A stretch of 64,000 nt of DNA from Chloroflexi bacterium HGW-Chloroflexi-6 (lineage in GTDB: Bacteria > Chloroflexota > Anaerolineae > Anaerolineales > Villigracilaceae). Position numbers and translations under genes: made by a program. The DNA lies in the NCBI GenBank assembly GCA_002840685.1, contig PHBU01000005.1, positions 62,001 through 126,000 on the forward strand, written 5' to 3'. Positions 34,607-42,395 of the stretch are shown in pieces. Under the pieces are notes generated by a model. The model did no database searches. It worked only from the letters and a program-made list of their open reading frames with translations, and was not told the origin of the DNA. Within the stretch, counting starts at the first letter, position 1, and each line of letters starts with the position of its first letter.

Positions 34607-35272
34607 CTACCAGGATTTATCCTGCGGAATGACCAGCAATTGACCATCCACCAACTGGAACGGATCATCCATCCCGTTCGACTCGGCCAGCAAGCGCCAG
34701 TAGCGTGAATCGCCATATTCTTCAAAAGCAATCTGATCAAGGCGCTGCCCGGCATGCACCCGGCGCGTCTTGCGCGAATCGGTGCGGCTGGTCGGGTTCT
34801 GAGCCGGGATGATATCGTCCCAAAAATCCTGTTGTTTGAACGAAACATCGGCCTTGGCCCTGATCGGCAGGCCATCGGGTGAAAACATGGTAAAGGTGAT
34901 CTGCACTTTCTCGACCACGGCCATGAACAGCGTGATCTTGCCCCAGATGAACGTCACCATCGGCGGAGCAGAAAAAGGCACCAGGAACATCGAACGGCCT
35001 GCGCCGCGCAAGGTTAACTGCATCAACTGGTTGGTATATTCGCGCACATCCTTCAGATCAGGATGACCATAGGTATCGAAAAACAGCGAAAGGTTATAAG
35101 TAGCCGCTTCGCCGCCCGCAAATTGCAGCCAGGGTGAGTTAAAACTGGGCGACTTCTCACCCTCCCACGAGGCTTCTTTCGAAATGGTTAATTCCGCGGG
35201 GTTAAACTGGCACTCGATCTCTCCACCAACCGGCGGCACCAAACACTGCCACTTCAATTTTGCTTTTTCCAT
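34607..35272 (-). CDS. LysM-containing eCIS protein (Pvc7 type)
   Basis: 221 residues from the ATG at 35272 with GAGG upstream. The N-terminus has the tail-tube-associated pattern CQFNPAELTISKEASWEGEK and PWLQFAGGEAATYNLSLFFD. The C-terminus is a LysM-like domain: RRVHAGQRLDQIAFEEYGDS, YWRLLAESNGMDDP, LVDGQLLVIPQ. In related systems this protein joins the tube to the spike. It lies between the Pro-rich gene and the spike gene. Confidence 0.9.
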   Translation of the reverse strand: MEKAKLKWQCLVPPVGGEIECQFNPAELTISKEASWEGEKSPSFNSPWLQFAGGEAATYNLSLFFDTYGHPDLKDVREYTNQLMQLTLRGAGRSMFLVPFSAPPMVTFIWGKITLFMAVVEKVQITFTMFSPDGLPIRAKADVSFKQQDFWDDIIPAQNPTSRTDSRKTRRVHAGQRLDQIAFEEYGDSRYWRLLAESNGMDDPFQLVDGQLLVIPQDKSW

Positions 35273-35285
35273 AAATACCTCGCAT

Positions 35286-37367
35286 TTATCGCAAATAACC
35301 TGAAGAACGTTCCGATTCAATTTCGATTAAACGTTTGACGATCGGGAGAACTTGCTCGGCGATCTTATCCAGATCGAGAGCATCACCCCCACCCGAACCG
35401 CCTTGCGCTGGAGCGCCCGACCCGCCGCCTGATCCCGATCCAGAATCGCTGTGCTCCTCCCAGAGCCGCTGCACCACATTCGAACTGGCCGCCGCAACGG
35501 TGGGCGTTGGGCGCGCCTCGGGCTGGACCTGATTTTTTGGCAACTGGTGGGACACCACAGCCTGTTCAACCACCGCAGATTTCACAGGGTATGACGCAGC
35601 CGATTCCATCCGCCGCGCAACCGGCATCTCGACCGGGGCCTGCGGCGCAGGAGCCGCAAAAGATGCCAGGTCAGGTTGTGGAACGGGCTGCTCTGACGGG
35701 CGAGCCGGCAACTGTGTCGCAACCTGTCTTGCCCGGGCCAAAACAGTGGGCTGCGCGGGTTCGGGCGCTTGCGGGGTGCTCGCCCTGGTCTGGCGCTTTG
35801 GTTGGCGCAAATCAGGCCGGATGAGCGCCGGACGGTCCGCTTCGGGTTTGACGATCTTCGGCTCCAGAAACCGGACCTGTCCAGAGACAGCCCTGCGCCG
35901 GGAAAGCTGCGTCACAAGCGGGGCTTCAGTCTGGCGCGGTGCGGGTTGGGCAACCGGCGCGGGCATATCCTGATTGGGCAGTTCAGCCGCTGCTGATTCG
36001 ACGGGTGCATCCGGGATGGATGCAATCGAAGACTCCTGCCTGGTTTCGCTCGATTTCAAGAAGGATAAACCAGGAGATTCAAGACTGTCTGGTTTTTCTG
36101 CAATAGATGGTTTATCAACCTGTCGCTGGATAACCGCAGAAGGCGCAGGAGCGGATATCTTCAACTTCTGTTCGGTGCGCGCGCGGGGAGTTGGCGTCTG
36201 GGTCAATTTCCCGGCTTGCGGAGCGGGGGTTGGCCGGGCCTTTGGAAGCGCCAAAGCGGGCGCTTGACCTTGCTTTTTGGGTGTTGGCACAGCGCGCGGC
36301 AGGGGCGCTTCGGGCCGGGCAACCGGCGTCGAAATGGGCGTATCCTGAGCGGGAGTGCCCGCTTCGAGTGCTTTGGGCGGCTTCGAAACGGGAACAGGCT
36401 GCTCGGGAGCGCGCGGCGCGGGCGCTTTGGGCGGCTCCGGAACGGGGGTTGGCTGTTCGGAAATACGCGGCGCAGGTGCTTTGGGCGGCTCAATAACTGG
36501 AGCAGGCCGCCCGGGGACACGCGCTTCAGGCACTTTGGCTGGCTCCGAAACGGGAGCGGGCCGCTCGGGAGCGCGCGCTGCACGCGGTTGGGACAGTTCG
36601 AAAACGGAATCAGGCTGAGCGGGAGGCCGCACTTTGGGTGATTTAGGCAATTCCACAGGCTCAGGATCAGGAGCAGGTTGATTTGGGGCATCCGCCTTAA
36701 GAACATCCGGCATGGGTTCGGGCTGGCGCTGGACAGTGGCCGGTGGAATTGCAGGCGGGGTGGCTGCGGGCGGTTCAGAAGCGGCAGGCGCTTCTTTGTT
36801 GGAAATCTCTTCGATACGCGCAAAGCGGCGCACAGAGGGGTCTCCTGGCCTGGGCGTCTTACGAACCGGGGCGGCAGGTTTGGCGCTCGAAGCCCGCGAT
36901 TGGATCTGTTGCTTGATCGATTCGAAGCCCTGAGCAGTTTTTGGAACGGTTGGCAAACGCGAAATGACAGTACCCTGGCGCATGGTTCCCGGTTCGTCCG
37001 GGGTTTGCGCAACCGGGCTGCTGGCCTGCCCGCCGGCAGGCAGGGTTTGATCGACCTGGGACCAGATGCTTGAGTCGGGGGCGGAAGGCGCTTTGATATG
37101 CAGTAAATCAGCGATATTGGCAAATTTGGCGGGCAGATCACGGCCGATCAAGTTGATCGATTCGGGCTTGAGCGAACCGGGCCGCTGCGCACCCAAAAAG
37201 CGCATATTTTGGATGATCTGGCTGTATCTTTGACTGCCCAAGCCATCCAAAACAGGCGAAAACGAGCGCTGCTGACCGGTAAAATCTTTTAGACCAGGAG
37301 TCAACATGCGCCGGGCTTTTGCCTGGTGCGATTGCAAGCGTTGGATGAGCGGGGCAGGTGTTGTCAC
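35286..37367 (-). CDS. Large Pro/Ala-rich eCIS protein of unknown role
   Basis: 693 residues from a GTG at 37367, 3 bases after the stop of the tube gene; no good ribosome binding site, so translation is probably coupled. The first 120 residues are ordered (MLTPGLKDFTGQQRSFSPVL, GSQRYSQIIQNMRFLGAQRP). Most of the rest is Pro-, Ala- and charged-residue repeats, with at least five versions of a 22-23 residue unit of the type PERPAPVSEPAKVPEARVPG (about residues 265-350). The last 30 residues are an ordered helix, LDLDKIAEQVLPIVKRLIEI plus ESERSSG, which matches the end of the 54-residue protein at 37922-38086. No family recognised; a length-spanning or linker role is possible. Confidence 0.7.
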   Translation of the reverse strand: MTTPAPLIQRLQSHQAKARRMLTPGLKDFTGQQRSFSPVLDGLGSQRYSQIIQNMRFLGAQRPGSLKPESINLIGRDLPAKFANIADLLHIKAPSAPDSSIWSQVDQTLPAGGQASSPVAQTPDEPGTMRQGTVISRLPTVPKTAQGFESIKQQIQSRASSAKPAAPVRKTPRPGDPSVRRFARIEEISNKEAPAASEPPAATPPAIPPATVQRQPEPMPDVLKADAPNQPAPDPEPVELPKSPKVRPPAQPDSVFELSQPRAARAPERPAPVSEPAKVPEARVPGRPAPVIEPPKAPAPRISEQPTPVPEPPKAPAPRAPEQPVPVSKPPKALEAGTPAQDTPISTPVARPEAPLPRAVPTPKKQGQAPALALPKARPTPAPQAGKLTQTPTPRARTEQKLKISAPAPSAVIQRQVDKPSIAEKPDSLESPGLSFLKSSETRQESSIASIPDAPVESAAAELPNQDMPAPVAQPAPRQTEAPLVTQLSRRRAVSGQVRFLEPKIVKPEADRPALIRPDLRQPKRQTRASTPQAPEPAQPTVLARARQVATQLPARPSEQPVPQPDLASFAAPAPQAPVEMPVARRMESAASYPVKSAVVEQAVVSHQLPKNQVQPEARPTPTVAAASSNVVQRLWEEHSDSGSGSGGGSGAPAQGGSGGGDALDLDKIAEQVLPIVKRLIEIESERSSGYLR
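36290..36640 (-). repeat. Degenerate tandem repeat coding Pro-rich units
   Basis: About five imperfect repeats of 66-69 bases inside the Pro-rich gene, coding units built on 'P-V-x-x-P-P-K-A-x-x-x-R-x-x-x-x-P'. The units vary in the codons but keep frame, so they are protein-level repeats, not recent slippage. Confidence 0.55.
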
Positions 37368-37370
37368 GGT

Positions 37371-37919
37371 TTAGGGTTTTCTGAGTTCAAAATAGTCAAA
37401 AGATAATTCAAGAGATTCAATAACGATTTTTTGCGAATCGTCGAGACTCAGGTCAGAGATTCTCCAACCGACCGGGAAAGCGTTGAAAAAGTTCCAGCGC
37501 TTGATCTCTTTAAAAATATCATCGCTCGCGCTGGCGTAATCCGGGTTGGGGCGGCGCTGGACAAGCACAAAATTCTTGGCCTGGGCGCGGCCATCGTATT
37601 GGCCATCCATCATCCATTCCCAGAAGAAATCAGAGGAGGTCAGCCCGGCGCCAAGGGTGATATGTTCGTAAGAAACATGCCCGGGAAATTCATAGGCAAA
37701 ATTATTTACGCCGCCTTCGGTGAGCGGATCAACAGCCCGTTTAACGGACATACCCGTTACCGATTGGAAAAGCGCTACTGTGACGGCGTTGCCGCTCGGG
37801 TCATCGATCTCGATCGCGAACTGGTATGCCGGAACAGGGTACTCCTCGATATCCTTGAGCGGAGTGAGTTTCTTGGGGCTTGGTTTTGCGGGCTTGGCTG
37901 TGGTTTGCAGTAATCCCAT
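37371..37919 (-). CDS. eCIS tail tube protein, gp19-like paralog 3 (Pvc5 type)
   Basis: 182 residues, AGGAAGG before the ATG. A T4 gp19-like tube fold with EYPVPAYQFAIEIDDPSGNA, FQSVTGMSVKRAVDPLTEGG, GHVSYEHITLGAGLTSSDFF and the strand KRWNFFNAFPVGWRISDLSL, ESLELSFDYFEL at the end. The N-terminal 25 residues are a Lys/Pro-rich extension. Its position directly before the Pro-rich and LysM genes is that of the tube initiator that meets the spike complex. Confidence 0.9.
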   Translation of the reverse strand: MGLLQTTAKPAKPSPKKLTPLKDIEEYPVPAYQFAIEIDDPSGNAVTVALFQSVTGMSVKRAVDPLTEGGVNNFAYEFPGHVSYEHITLGAGLTSSDFFWEWMMDGQYDGRAQAKNFVLVQRRPNPDYASASDDIFKEIKRWNFFNAFPVGWRISDLSLDDSQKIVIESLELSFDYFELRKP

Positions 37920-37921
37920 GG

Positions 37922-38086
37922 CTACCTTCCTGCGATCAATTTACCGAATCGCTCGGATTCAATTTCTATTTCTTTGCGCAACAGTGCCATAATCTTTTCT
38001 GCCAATGCTTCCATGTCGATGGCGGGTTGAGGGCCACCGACCAGCTCGGTGTTGTCATTGGGGAGGGAAAGTTCAGATTCAGGCAT
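37922..38086 (-). CDS. Small eCIS protein (Pvc6 position), 54 residues
   Basis: A short gene between the tube paralog and the DUF6760 gene: starts MPESELSLPNDNTELVGGPQ, contains MEALAEKIMALLRKEIEIES, ends GKLIAGR. It has the spacing and size of the small protein that sits at this place in related operons. Its last 30 residues resemble the C-terminus of the 693-residue Pro-rich protein (shared A-E-K/Q-I/V ... K/R-x-I-E-I-E-S-E-R). The stop is 3 bases before the next ATG and the start is 4 bases after the DUF6760 stop, so it is tightly packed in the operon. Confidence 0.75.
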   Translation of the reverse strand: MPESELSLPNDNTELVGGPQPAIDMEALAEKIMALLRKEIEIESERFGKLIAGR

Positions 38087-38090
38087 TTAC

Positions 38091-38297
38091 TCAGGTTCCC
38101 TGATTGAGGCGTTTATTAATGTTGGCAATTTCTTTGACCCACTGGCGGCGGAAACGATGGTCAAGGTTGAGAATCGCATCCGGCTGCCAATGGAAGTAGT
38201 AAGCAATGTAGGCTACCTCCTGGTAGAGCTGTTCCCGGGGGTAGCCTAAGACACCCCCCCCAATGTCGAAAGATCCACCTCGAATGGTTTCTGGCAA
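38091..38297 (-). CDS. DUF6760 family eCIS protein
   Basis: 68 residues. The sequence YPREQLYQEVAYIAYYFHWQ, then ILNLDHRFRRQWVKEIANIN is the signature of the DUF6760 family, coded next to contractile tail tube genes. The first 52 bases overlap the preceding gene; no in-frame start lies after the overlap except the ATG at 38297. The role is probably tube or baseplate assembly, inferred from neighbours. Confidence 0.85.
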   Translation of the reverse strand: MPETIRGGSFDIGGGVLGYPREQLYQEVAYIAYYFHWQPDAILNLDHRFRRQWVKEIANINKRLNQGT

Positions 38298-38617
38298 TGC
38301 GGGCAGTTGAATTCGCGGCGGGTGTGTCCAGTTTCGTTGATCTGGCGGTAAAACTCTTGCAGGTAGGTCAGGTCAGCGGCGAACAGGTTCTCGATGACAT
38401 TGGTATTGATGGCGCGCAGACTCCCCAAGCCTGTGATAACACGCGCCAACAGGACAATGACAATGTAGGCTTCGTTGCTCTGCACACGCATATCGGTCAG
38501 GACGGTGATCTCGTCCATGGCGGTAGCAAGGCGCATGGTGCCTTGCTTGTGCAGGTTGCCTTCCTTGTCGACATAGCCCATCGGTAGTTCAAATTCAAAT
38601 TCGGTTTTTAGGGTCAT
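38246..38617 (-). CDS. eCIS assembly protein with CPHC motif
   Basis: 123 residues. It starts MTLKTEFEFELPMGYVDKEG and has a central helical region (ATAMDEITVLTDMRVQSNEA, VIVLLARVITGLGSLRAINT). A single CPHC pair lies near the C-terminus (FNCPHCQKPFEVDLSTLGG). It resembles tail assembly proteins coded between tube and DUF6760 in phage tail-like operons. A metal site from one CxxC would need a second half, perhaps by dimerisation. Confidence 0.75.
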   Translation of the reverse strand: MTLKTEFEFELPMGYVDKEGNLHKQGTMRLATAMDEITVLTDMRVQSNEAYIVIVLLARVITGLGSLRAINTNVIENLFAADLTYLQEFYRQINETGHTRREFNCPHCQKPFEVDLSTLGGVS

Positions 38618-38672
38618 AGCCAGGATTCTCTCTAGAAATGAAAATTATGATGCAATCCGTCAGTAGGGCTGC

Positions 38673-39200
38673 TTAAGCCGTTGCTTCAGCCCAGTATTCC
38701 AGCGCCGCGGCAACGGCATCAGAGGTGGCGCCCTTATCAAAATCGATATCGATCAATTCTGCCTGGAGCGTAATTTCAAACGAGGTGTAGGTAGACTCTG
38801 TCTTCATATTGAAATCAAAACCAGAAATTTTAAGCGGCAGGGCGTTATACAAGTGCCACCAAACCAAAGGGTTGCCATTGGCGTCATTCATCGATACAGA
38901 ATAATTTTTTCGCAAGGTTTTTACCTTGCCGGCAACCGCATCTTCAAACCTGAGCACAACTTCTTCGGCAGCCACATCCATCGCGCGCAGGAGCAACATC
39001 GGCTCAAAAGTGGTCTGGCCCGGCATAACCTTGGTGGTCACATTGCCTTTATCATCAATGACATTGTATGTAACCATCGAAATCACCTGGTTGCCGCCGG
39101 TCAGCATGTCAAAATGAGCCAGTATCTTTGATGGAGTCTTGTTCAACATCTCATACAGCGTATATTGTGAAATCGGAGTAGGTTCTGCCAAACCAGACAT
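38673..39200 (-). CDS. eCIS tail tube protein, paralog 2
   Basis: 175 residues, AAAGG before the ATG. A gp19-like tube fold is suggested by KILAHFDMLTGGNQVISMVT, LRKNYSVSMNDANGNPLVWW, NALPLKISGFDFNMKTESTY, TSFEITLQAELIDIDFDKGA. It differs strongly from paralog 1, so the two probably fill different places: one as the bulk tube and one as a special ring. It lies 85 bases after paralog 1, a gap that holds an 11-base hairpin. Confidence 0.8.
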   Translation of the reverse strand: MSGLAEPTPISQYTLYEMLNKTPSKILAHFDMLTGGNQVISMVTYNVIDDKGNVTTKVMPGQTTFEPMLLLRAMDVAAEEVVLRFEDAVAGKVKTLRKNYSVSMNDANGNPLVWWHLYNALPLKISGFDFNMKTESTYTSFEITLQAELIDIDFDKGATSDAVAAALEYWAEATA

Positions 39201-39232
39201 AGATCGACCTTTCGTGAATCCAAAACGCCCAA

Positions 39233-39267
39233 TACCTGTCCCCTTGCACCTTGCGAGGGGACAGGTA
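39233..39267 (-). terminator. Hairpin between tube paralogs, possible attenuator
   Basis: TACCTGTCCCC (39233-39243) pairs perfectly with GGGGACAGGTA (39257-39267) around a 13-base loop. It lacks a clean T run, so it may lower rather than end transcription, or protect the upstream sheath/tube transcript. Confidence 0.5.
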
Positions 39268-39285
39268 TCAAGTTCGCTGCAACAA

Positions 39286-39732
39286 CTAGCTGACGCGCTC
39301 CACGCCCTCGTGGACGATGGTCACATCTTCAATCATGTAGTTGGTCGAACCGGCATCCATCTCTGGCCCTACCACTTTGCTCGGCCAGGCGCTCTCGAAG
39401 TTCCAACGGGCGATCTCGGTGTTGTCTTGCGAGTAAGCGACGATCGAGCAGTTCGTGCGGGCCTCGTCGATCTTGCCTTCAACAACTTGCTGACGCCACT
39501 GCCAGATGTCCATACTGCTGGTCACGCCGCGCTTGAGAGAAACGGGCGTCCACGAAAGACGACCGGGGATTTGGCGGATGATGGTCTCTCCGGTCTCGGA
39601 ATTGACCACTTTCTGCGGGATAACTTCGGTTTCTGATCCGATGCCGCCCACCTGGGTGAAAAATCCGCTCAACTTGCCTTCGATTTCAAGGCCAAACTTA
39701 AATGCAACAAGGGGGTCTTCTCGCTCTGCCAT
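39286..39732 (-). CDS. eCIS tail tube protein, paralog 1 (Pvc1 type)
   Basis: 148 residues, AAGGAG before the ATG. Landmarks of the tube family are AFKFGLEIEGKLSGFFTQVG, ETIIRQIPGRLSWTPVSLKR, GVTSSMDIWQWRQQVVEGKI and YMIEDVTIVHEGVERV. This is the best candidate for the bulk inner tube because it follows the sheath gene directly, the conserved order of contractile systems. Confidence 0.92.
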   Translation of the reverse strand: MAEREDPLVAFKFGLEIEGKLSGFFTQVGGIGSETEVIPQKVVNSETGETIIRQIPGRLSWTPVSLKRGVTSSMDIWQWRQQVVEGKIDEARTNCSIVAYSQDNTEIARWNFESAWPSKVVGPEMDAGSTNYMIEDVTIVHEGVERVS

Positions 39733-39763
39733 AAATACATCTCCTTAATCAGGTTTACCTGTT

Positions 39764-41410
39764 TTATTCAGAACCCGGCCCAGCCCACTGGCTGATGCGG
39801 AAAATAACAAATTCGGCGGGTTTGACGGGCGCAAGGCCGATCTCGATGATCAGGCGTCCCAGGTCGCGCGACTCGGGCGGGTTGAGTTCGTCGTCACATT
39901 TGACATAGAACGCTTCCGAGGGGGCCGAGCCAAACAAAGCGCCATCTCGCCAGACCATGCGCAGGAAAGCCGAGACATCGCGGCTGACACGCGCCCACAG
40001 CTTGCGGTTATTGGGTTCAAAGACCACCCACTGCGTGCCGTTCTCGATGGATTTCTCAACATAGTTGAACAAACGGCGGACGTTGATGTAACGCCAGGCC
40101 GGATCGCTGGAGAGGGTGCGCGCGCCCCAGACACGGATACCGCGCCCAGGGAAACCACGCACGCAGTTGACGCCGATCGGGTTGAGGGTATCCTGCTCAC
40201 CCTTGGTGACCTGGTACGCCAGCCCAACCACGCCCTGCAATACTTCATTGGCCGGGGCTTTGTGAACGCCGCGCGTATTATCGTTGCGCGCCCACAGGCC
40301 GGCAACATGACCGGAAGACGGCATGTTGACCATCTGGTCGGTGGCCGGATCCATCACCTTGACCCAGGGATAGTACATGGCCGCATAGCTGCTATCGAAG
40401 CCGGCAATATCCATGCGCCATTTTTTGACTTCCTGGGGTGTCAGATCGGGCGGGGCATCCAGAATGGCAACCCGGTCGCCCATGCGCTCGCAGTGCGAGA
40501 TCATCATCGACTGGACAGCCTTGACCATGTCAATGTTGAGCTTTTCGCCGGGCATGGTGGTCATCAGGTCGGGCACAACCAGCATGGTGACATCATCCAG
40601 CACTTCCAAACCTTCCACGCCTTTGCGCTCGCTGACATCGCCGCGGAAATCGCTGGCGGTCGGCGCTTCGAGCAATTTCTTCTCGATCATCAAGGGCTGT
40701 TCCTGCTCACGTGGCATGGCCTTGTCGATGGCATTCTCTTGCAGTTCAAGAACAACGAACTTGGGCGGCTTATTGTTCTTATAGGCCAGGACAGTCTGCT
40801 TCTTGCCTTCGAGAACAGCGGTTTGCAGCTTGACCCCGGAGAGCGTTTCAAGATTCTTCCAGCCGCCGGAGGGCAGTTCCTTCTCGACAAGCAGGGTGAA
40901 AGAGTGGTCGCCACCCGCGCTGGGCGCCGGTTCGGAGGCAGCTTCTTCGCCCTCGGCGCCGCCCTTTTTAGCAGGGGCCGGAGCAGGCAGGGCCAGTTCG
41001 CCCACGCGAACGCGCAGCTTCATCCCCTCGACACCCGCCTGGCGGGCGCGGACGGTCAGCGCCGGTTTGCCCTGGGCATTGACCAGGGTTGCTTCGGCCT
41101 TGGGGAAGGTGCGTACGCTAACCACATAGCAGCGCGAACCGCCATTGGTGAAATAGCCATACACAGATTGCGGCAGGTTGACCCCGGCGACAAAACTGCC
41201 AAAGCGTTCGACGAATTGCGTCCAGTTGGTGACCAGTTGTGGGCGGTTGAGCAAGTTCTCGACAACCAATTCGCCATCGATCTCGCGCGCCAGTTCGGCT
41301 TTTTCAGTAAATCCGACAAAAGCCGCCATGGCTGTGCCAACACCTTCAATGGGTTTTGGCCCACGATCTACTTCTTCAACATAAACGCCGGGTGATAAAT
41401 ATTCAGGCAT
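39764..41410 (-). CDS. eCIS contractile sheath protein
   Basis: 548 residues with AAGGAGG before the ATG. The sheath start EYLSPGVYVEEVDRGPKPIE and GVGTAMAAFVGFTEKAEL are diagnostic. The C-terminal handshake region has GRGIRVWGARTLSSDPAWRY, INVRRLFNYVEKSIENGTQW, VVFEPNNRKLWARV, AFYVKCDDELNPPESRDLGR, LIIEIGLAPVKPAEFVIFRI. Around residues 145-175 an Ala/Pro/Glu-rich insertion (ALPAPAPAKKGGAEGEEAAS) would lie on the sheath surface. Only one sheath gene is present, whereas several related systems carry two or three. Confidence 0.95.
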   Translation of the reverse strand: MPEYLSPGVYVEEVDRGPKPIEGVGTAMAAFVGFTEKAELAREIDGELVVENLLNRPQLVTNWTQFVERFGSFVAGVNLPQSVYGYFTNGGSRCYVVSVRTFPKAEATLVNAQGKPALTVRARQAGVEGMKLRVRVGELALPAPAPAKKGGAEGEEAASEPAPSAGGDHSFTLLVEKELPSGGWKNLETLSGVKLQTAVLEGKKQTVLAYKNNKPPKFVVLELQENAIDKAMPREQEQPLMIEKKLLEAPTASDFRGDVSERKGVEGLEVLDDVTMLVVPDLMTTMPGEKLNIDMVKAVQSMMISHCERMGDRVAILDAPPDLTPQEVKKWRMDIAGFDSSYAAMYYPWVKVMDPATDQMVNMPSSGHVAGLWARNDNTRGVHKAPANEVLQGVVGLAYQVTKGEQDTLNPIGVNCVRGFPGRGIRVWGARTLSSDPAWRYINVRRLFNYVEKSIENGTQWVVFEPNNRKLWARVSRDVSAFLRMVWRDGALFGSAPSEAFYVKCDDELNPPESRDLGRLIIEIGLAPVKPAEFVIFRISQWAGPGSE

Positions 41411-41516
41411 GGGTTCCTCCTTGGTTATGAGTTGGGTCGATTGGTAAATAAAAACGGAAAATACAAAACTTATGTTTCAGTGTCGCTCCTTTCTCCTTGG
41501 TCAGAGCAACGTCCGG

Positions 41517-42371
41517 TTAGACCTGTATGTCGTAGTCATCACTCGGAACGCGGATTTTCTGCCGTTTGATAATTTTCTTATTAAACGAGATGTCGAGGTG
41601 GTAATCACCTTCGGCCAGCCCGGACAGGGAATACCTGCCCGCCTCCTCCAATTCGACCGGCTGCTGTTTTTCCACCAATATCAAAGACAGGGTGGACAAG
41701 TCATACTTCTGGCTTTTGAGCGCGCCAGAGACCACCCAGTACTTTTTCGAGAGTTTTTTAGTGATCTTAACCGTCGCTGGCTTGCCAATGCTGCTGTCTT
41801 GCAAAAAGCGCATCTCACGCGTGCGAACCTGGGTAAAGATCAACGGGTGGTACGGGTCAACAGAAATGGTAACTGTCAACATGATGCCGGGACGCATTTC
41901 GTTGTCCAGAACACCCCAAATTTCGGTAAATTTATCGACCGGACCTACCTCGGGCGGGAATGTCGCCACTTCGAGCGGGCACGGGTGCGGCTGGTTCTTG
42001 AGCCGGTCGCTGAACAGATCCGGCGGCAAGAAAGGATTCCGGAGCAAGCCCATCAGCGCGCTGGAAAGTAGCAGGTGCTCGTCTTCGGCTTCCTTGACCC
42101 AGGCGGTCATCAGATAACGCAGATCCATGCGCACCGGGTTACGTCGCACCTCAGATGTGCCATCTGGCTTGGAAATGGTGAAGTATTGCTCCGAACCGCG
42201 CAGGCGCAGGTTTTCGCGCAAATCGAAGAGGAACAGGTTGATAGTCGGCTTGCTTAAGCGCGAAGACCACTCGCGTTTAGGCTGATCGAATTGAATATCG
42301 ACCTCGTTGCCCTTGATCTCAATCTCGCGGACAAGTAATTTTCGCAGGACTTCATCTACATCTGATATCAC
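41517..42371 (-). CDS. DUF4255 protein, tail-terminator/cap (Pvc16 type)
   Basis: 284 residues from a GTG at 42371, preceded by GGAG. The DUF4255 signature is ISDVDEVLRKLLVREIEIKG, FDQPKREWSSRLSKPTINLF, LFDLRENLRLRGSEQYF, RMDLRYLMTAWVKEAEDEHL, LLSSALMGLLRNPFLP. The C-terminal 80 residues look like a carboxypeptidase-regulatory-like Ig domain (LEEAGRYSLSGLAEGDYHLD). DUF4255 proteins cap the distal end of the tube and sheath. It lies just upstream of the sheath gene. Confidence 0.92.
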   Translation of the reverse strand: MISDVDEVLRKLLVREIEIKGNEVDIQFDQPKREWSSRLSKPTINLFLFDLRENLRLRGSEQYFTISKPDGTSEVRRNPVRMDLRYLMTAWVKEAEDEHLLLSSALMGLLRNPFLPPDLFSDRLKNQPHPCPLEVATFPPEVGPVDKFTEIWGVLDNEMRPGIMLTVTISVDPYHPLIFTQVRTREMRFLQDSSIGKPATVKITKKLSKKYWVVSGALKSQKYDLSTLSLILVEKQQPVELEEAGRYSLSGLAEGDYHLDISFNKKIIKRQKIRVPSDDYDIQV

Positions 42372-42395
42372 GGCGGGGTTTCTCCTCTAACCGGT

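Noticed and set aside
40262..41395. Long open frame on the + strand opposite the sheath gene
   Set aside because: It is the antisense of a well-conserved gene; the same holds for the frames at 18123-18968 and 59930-61363.
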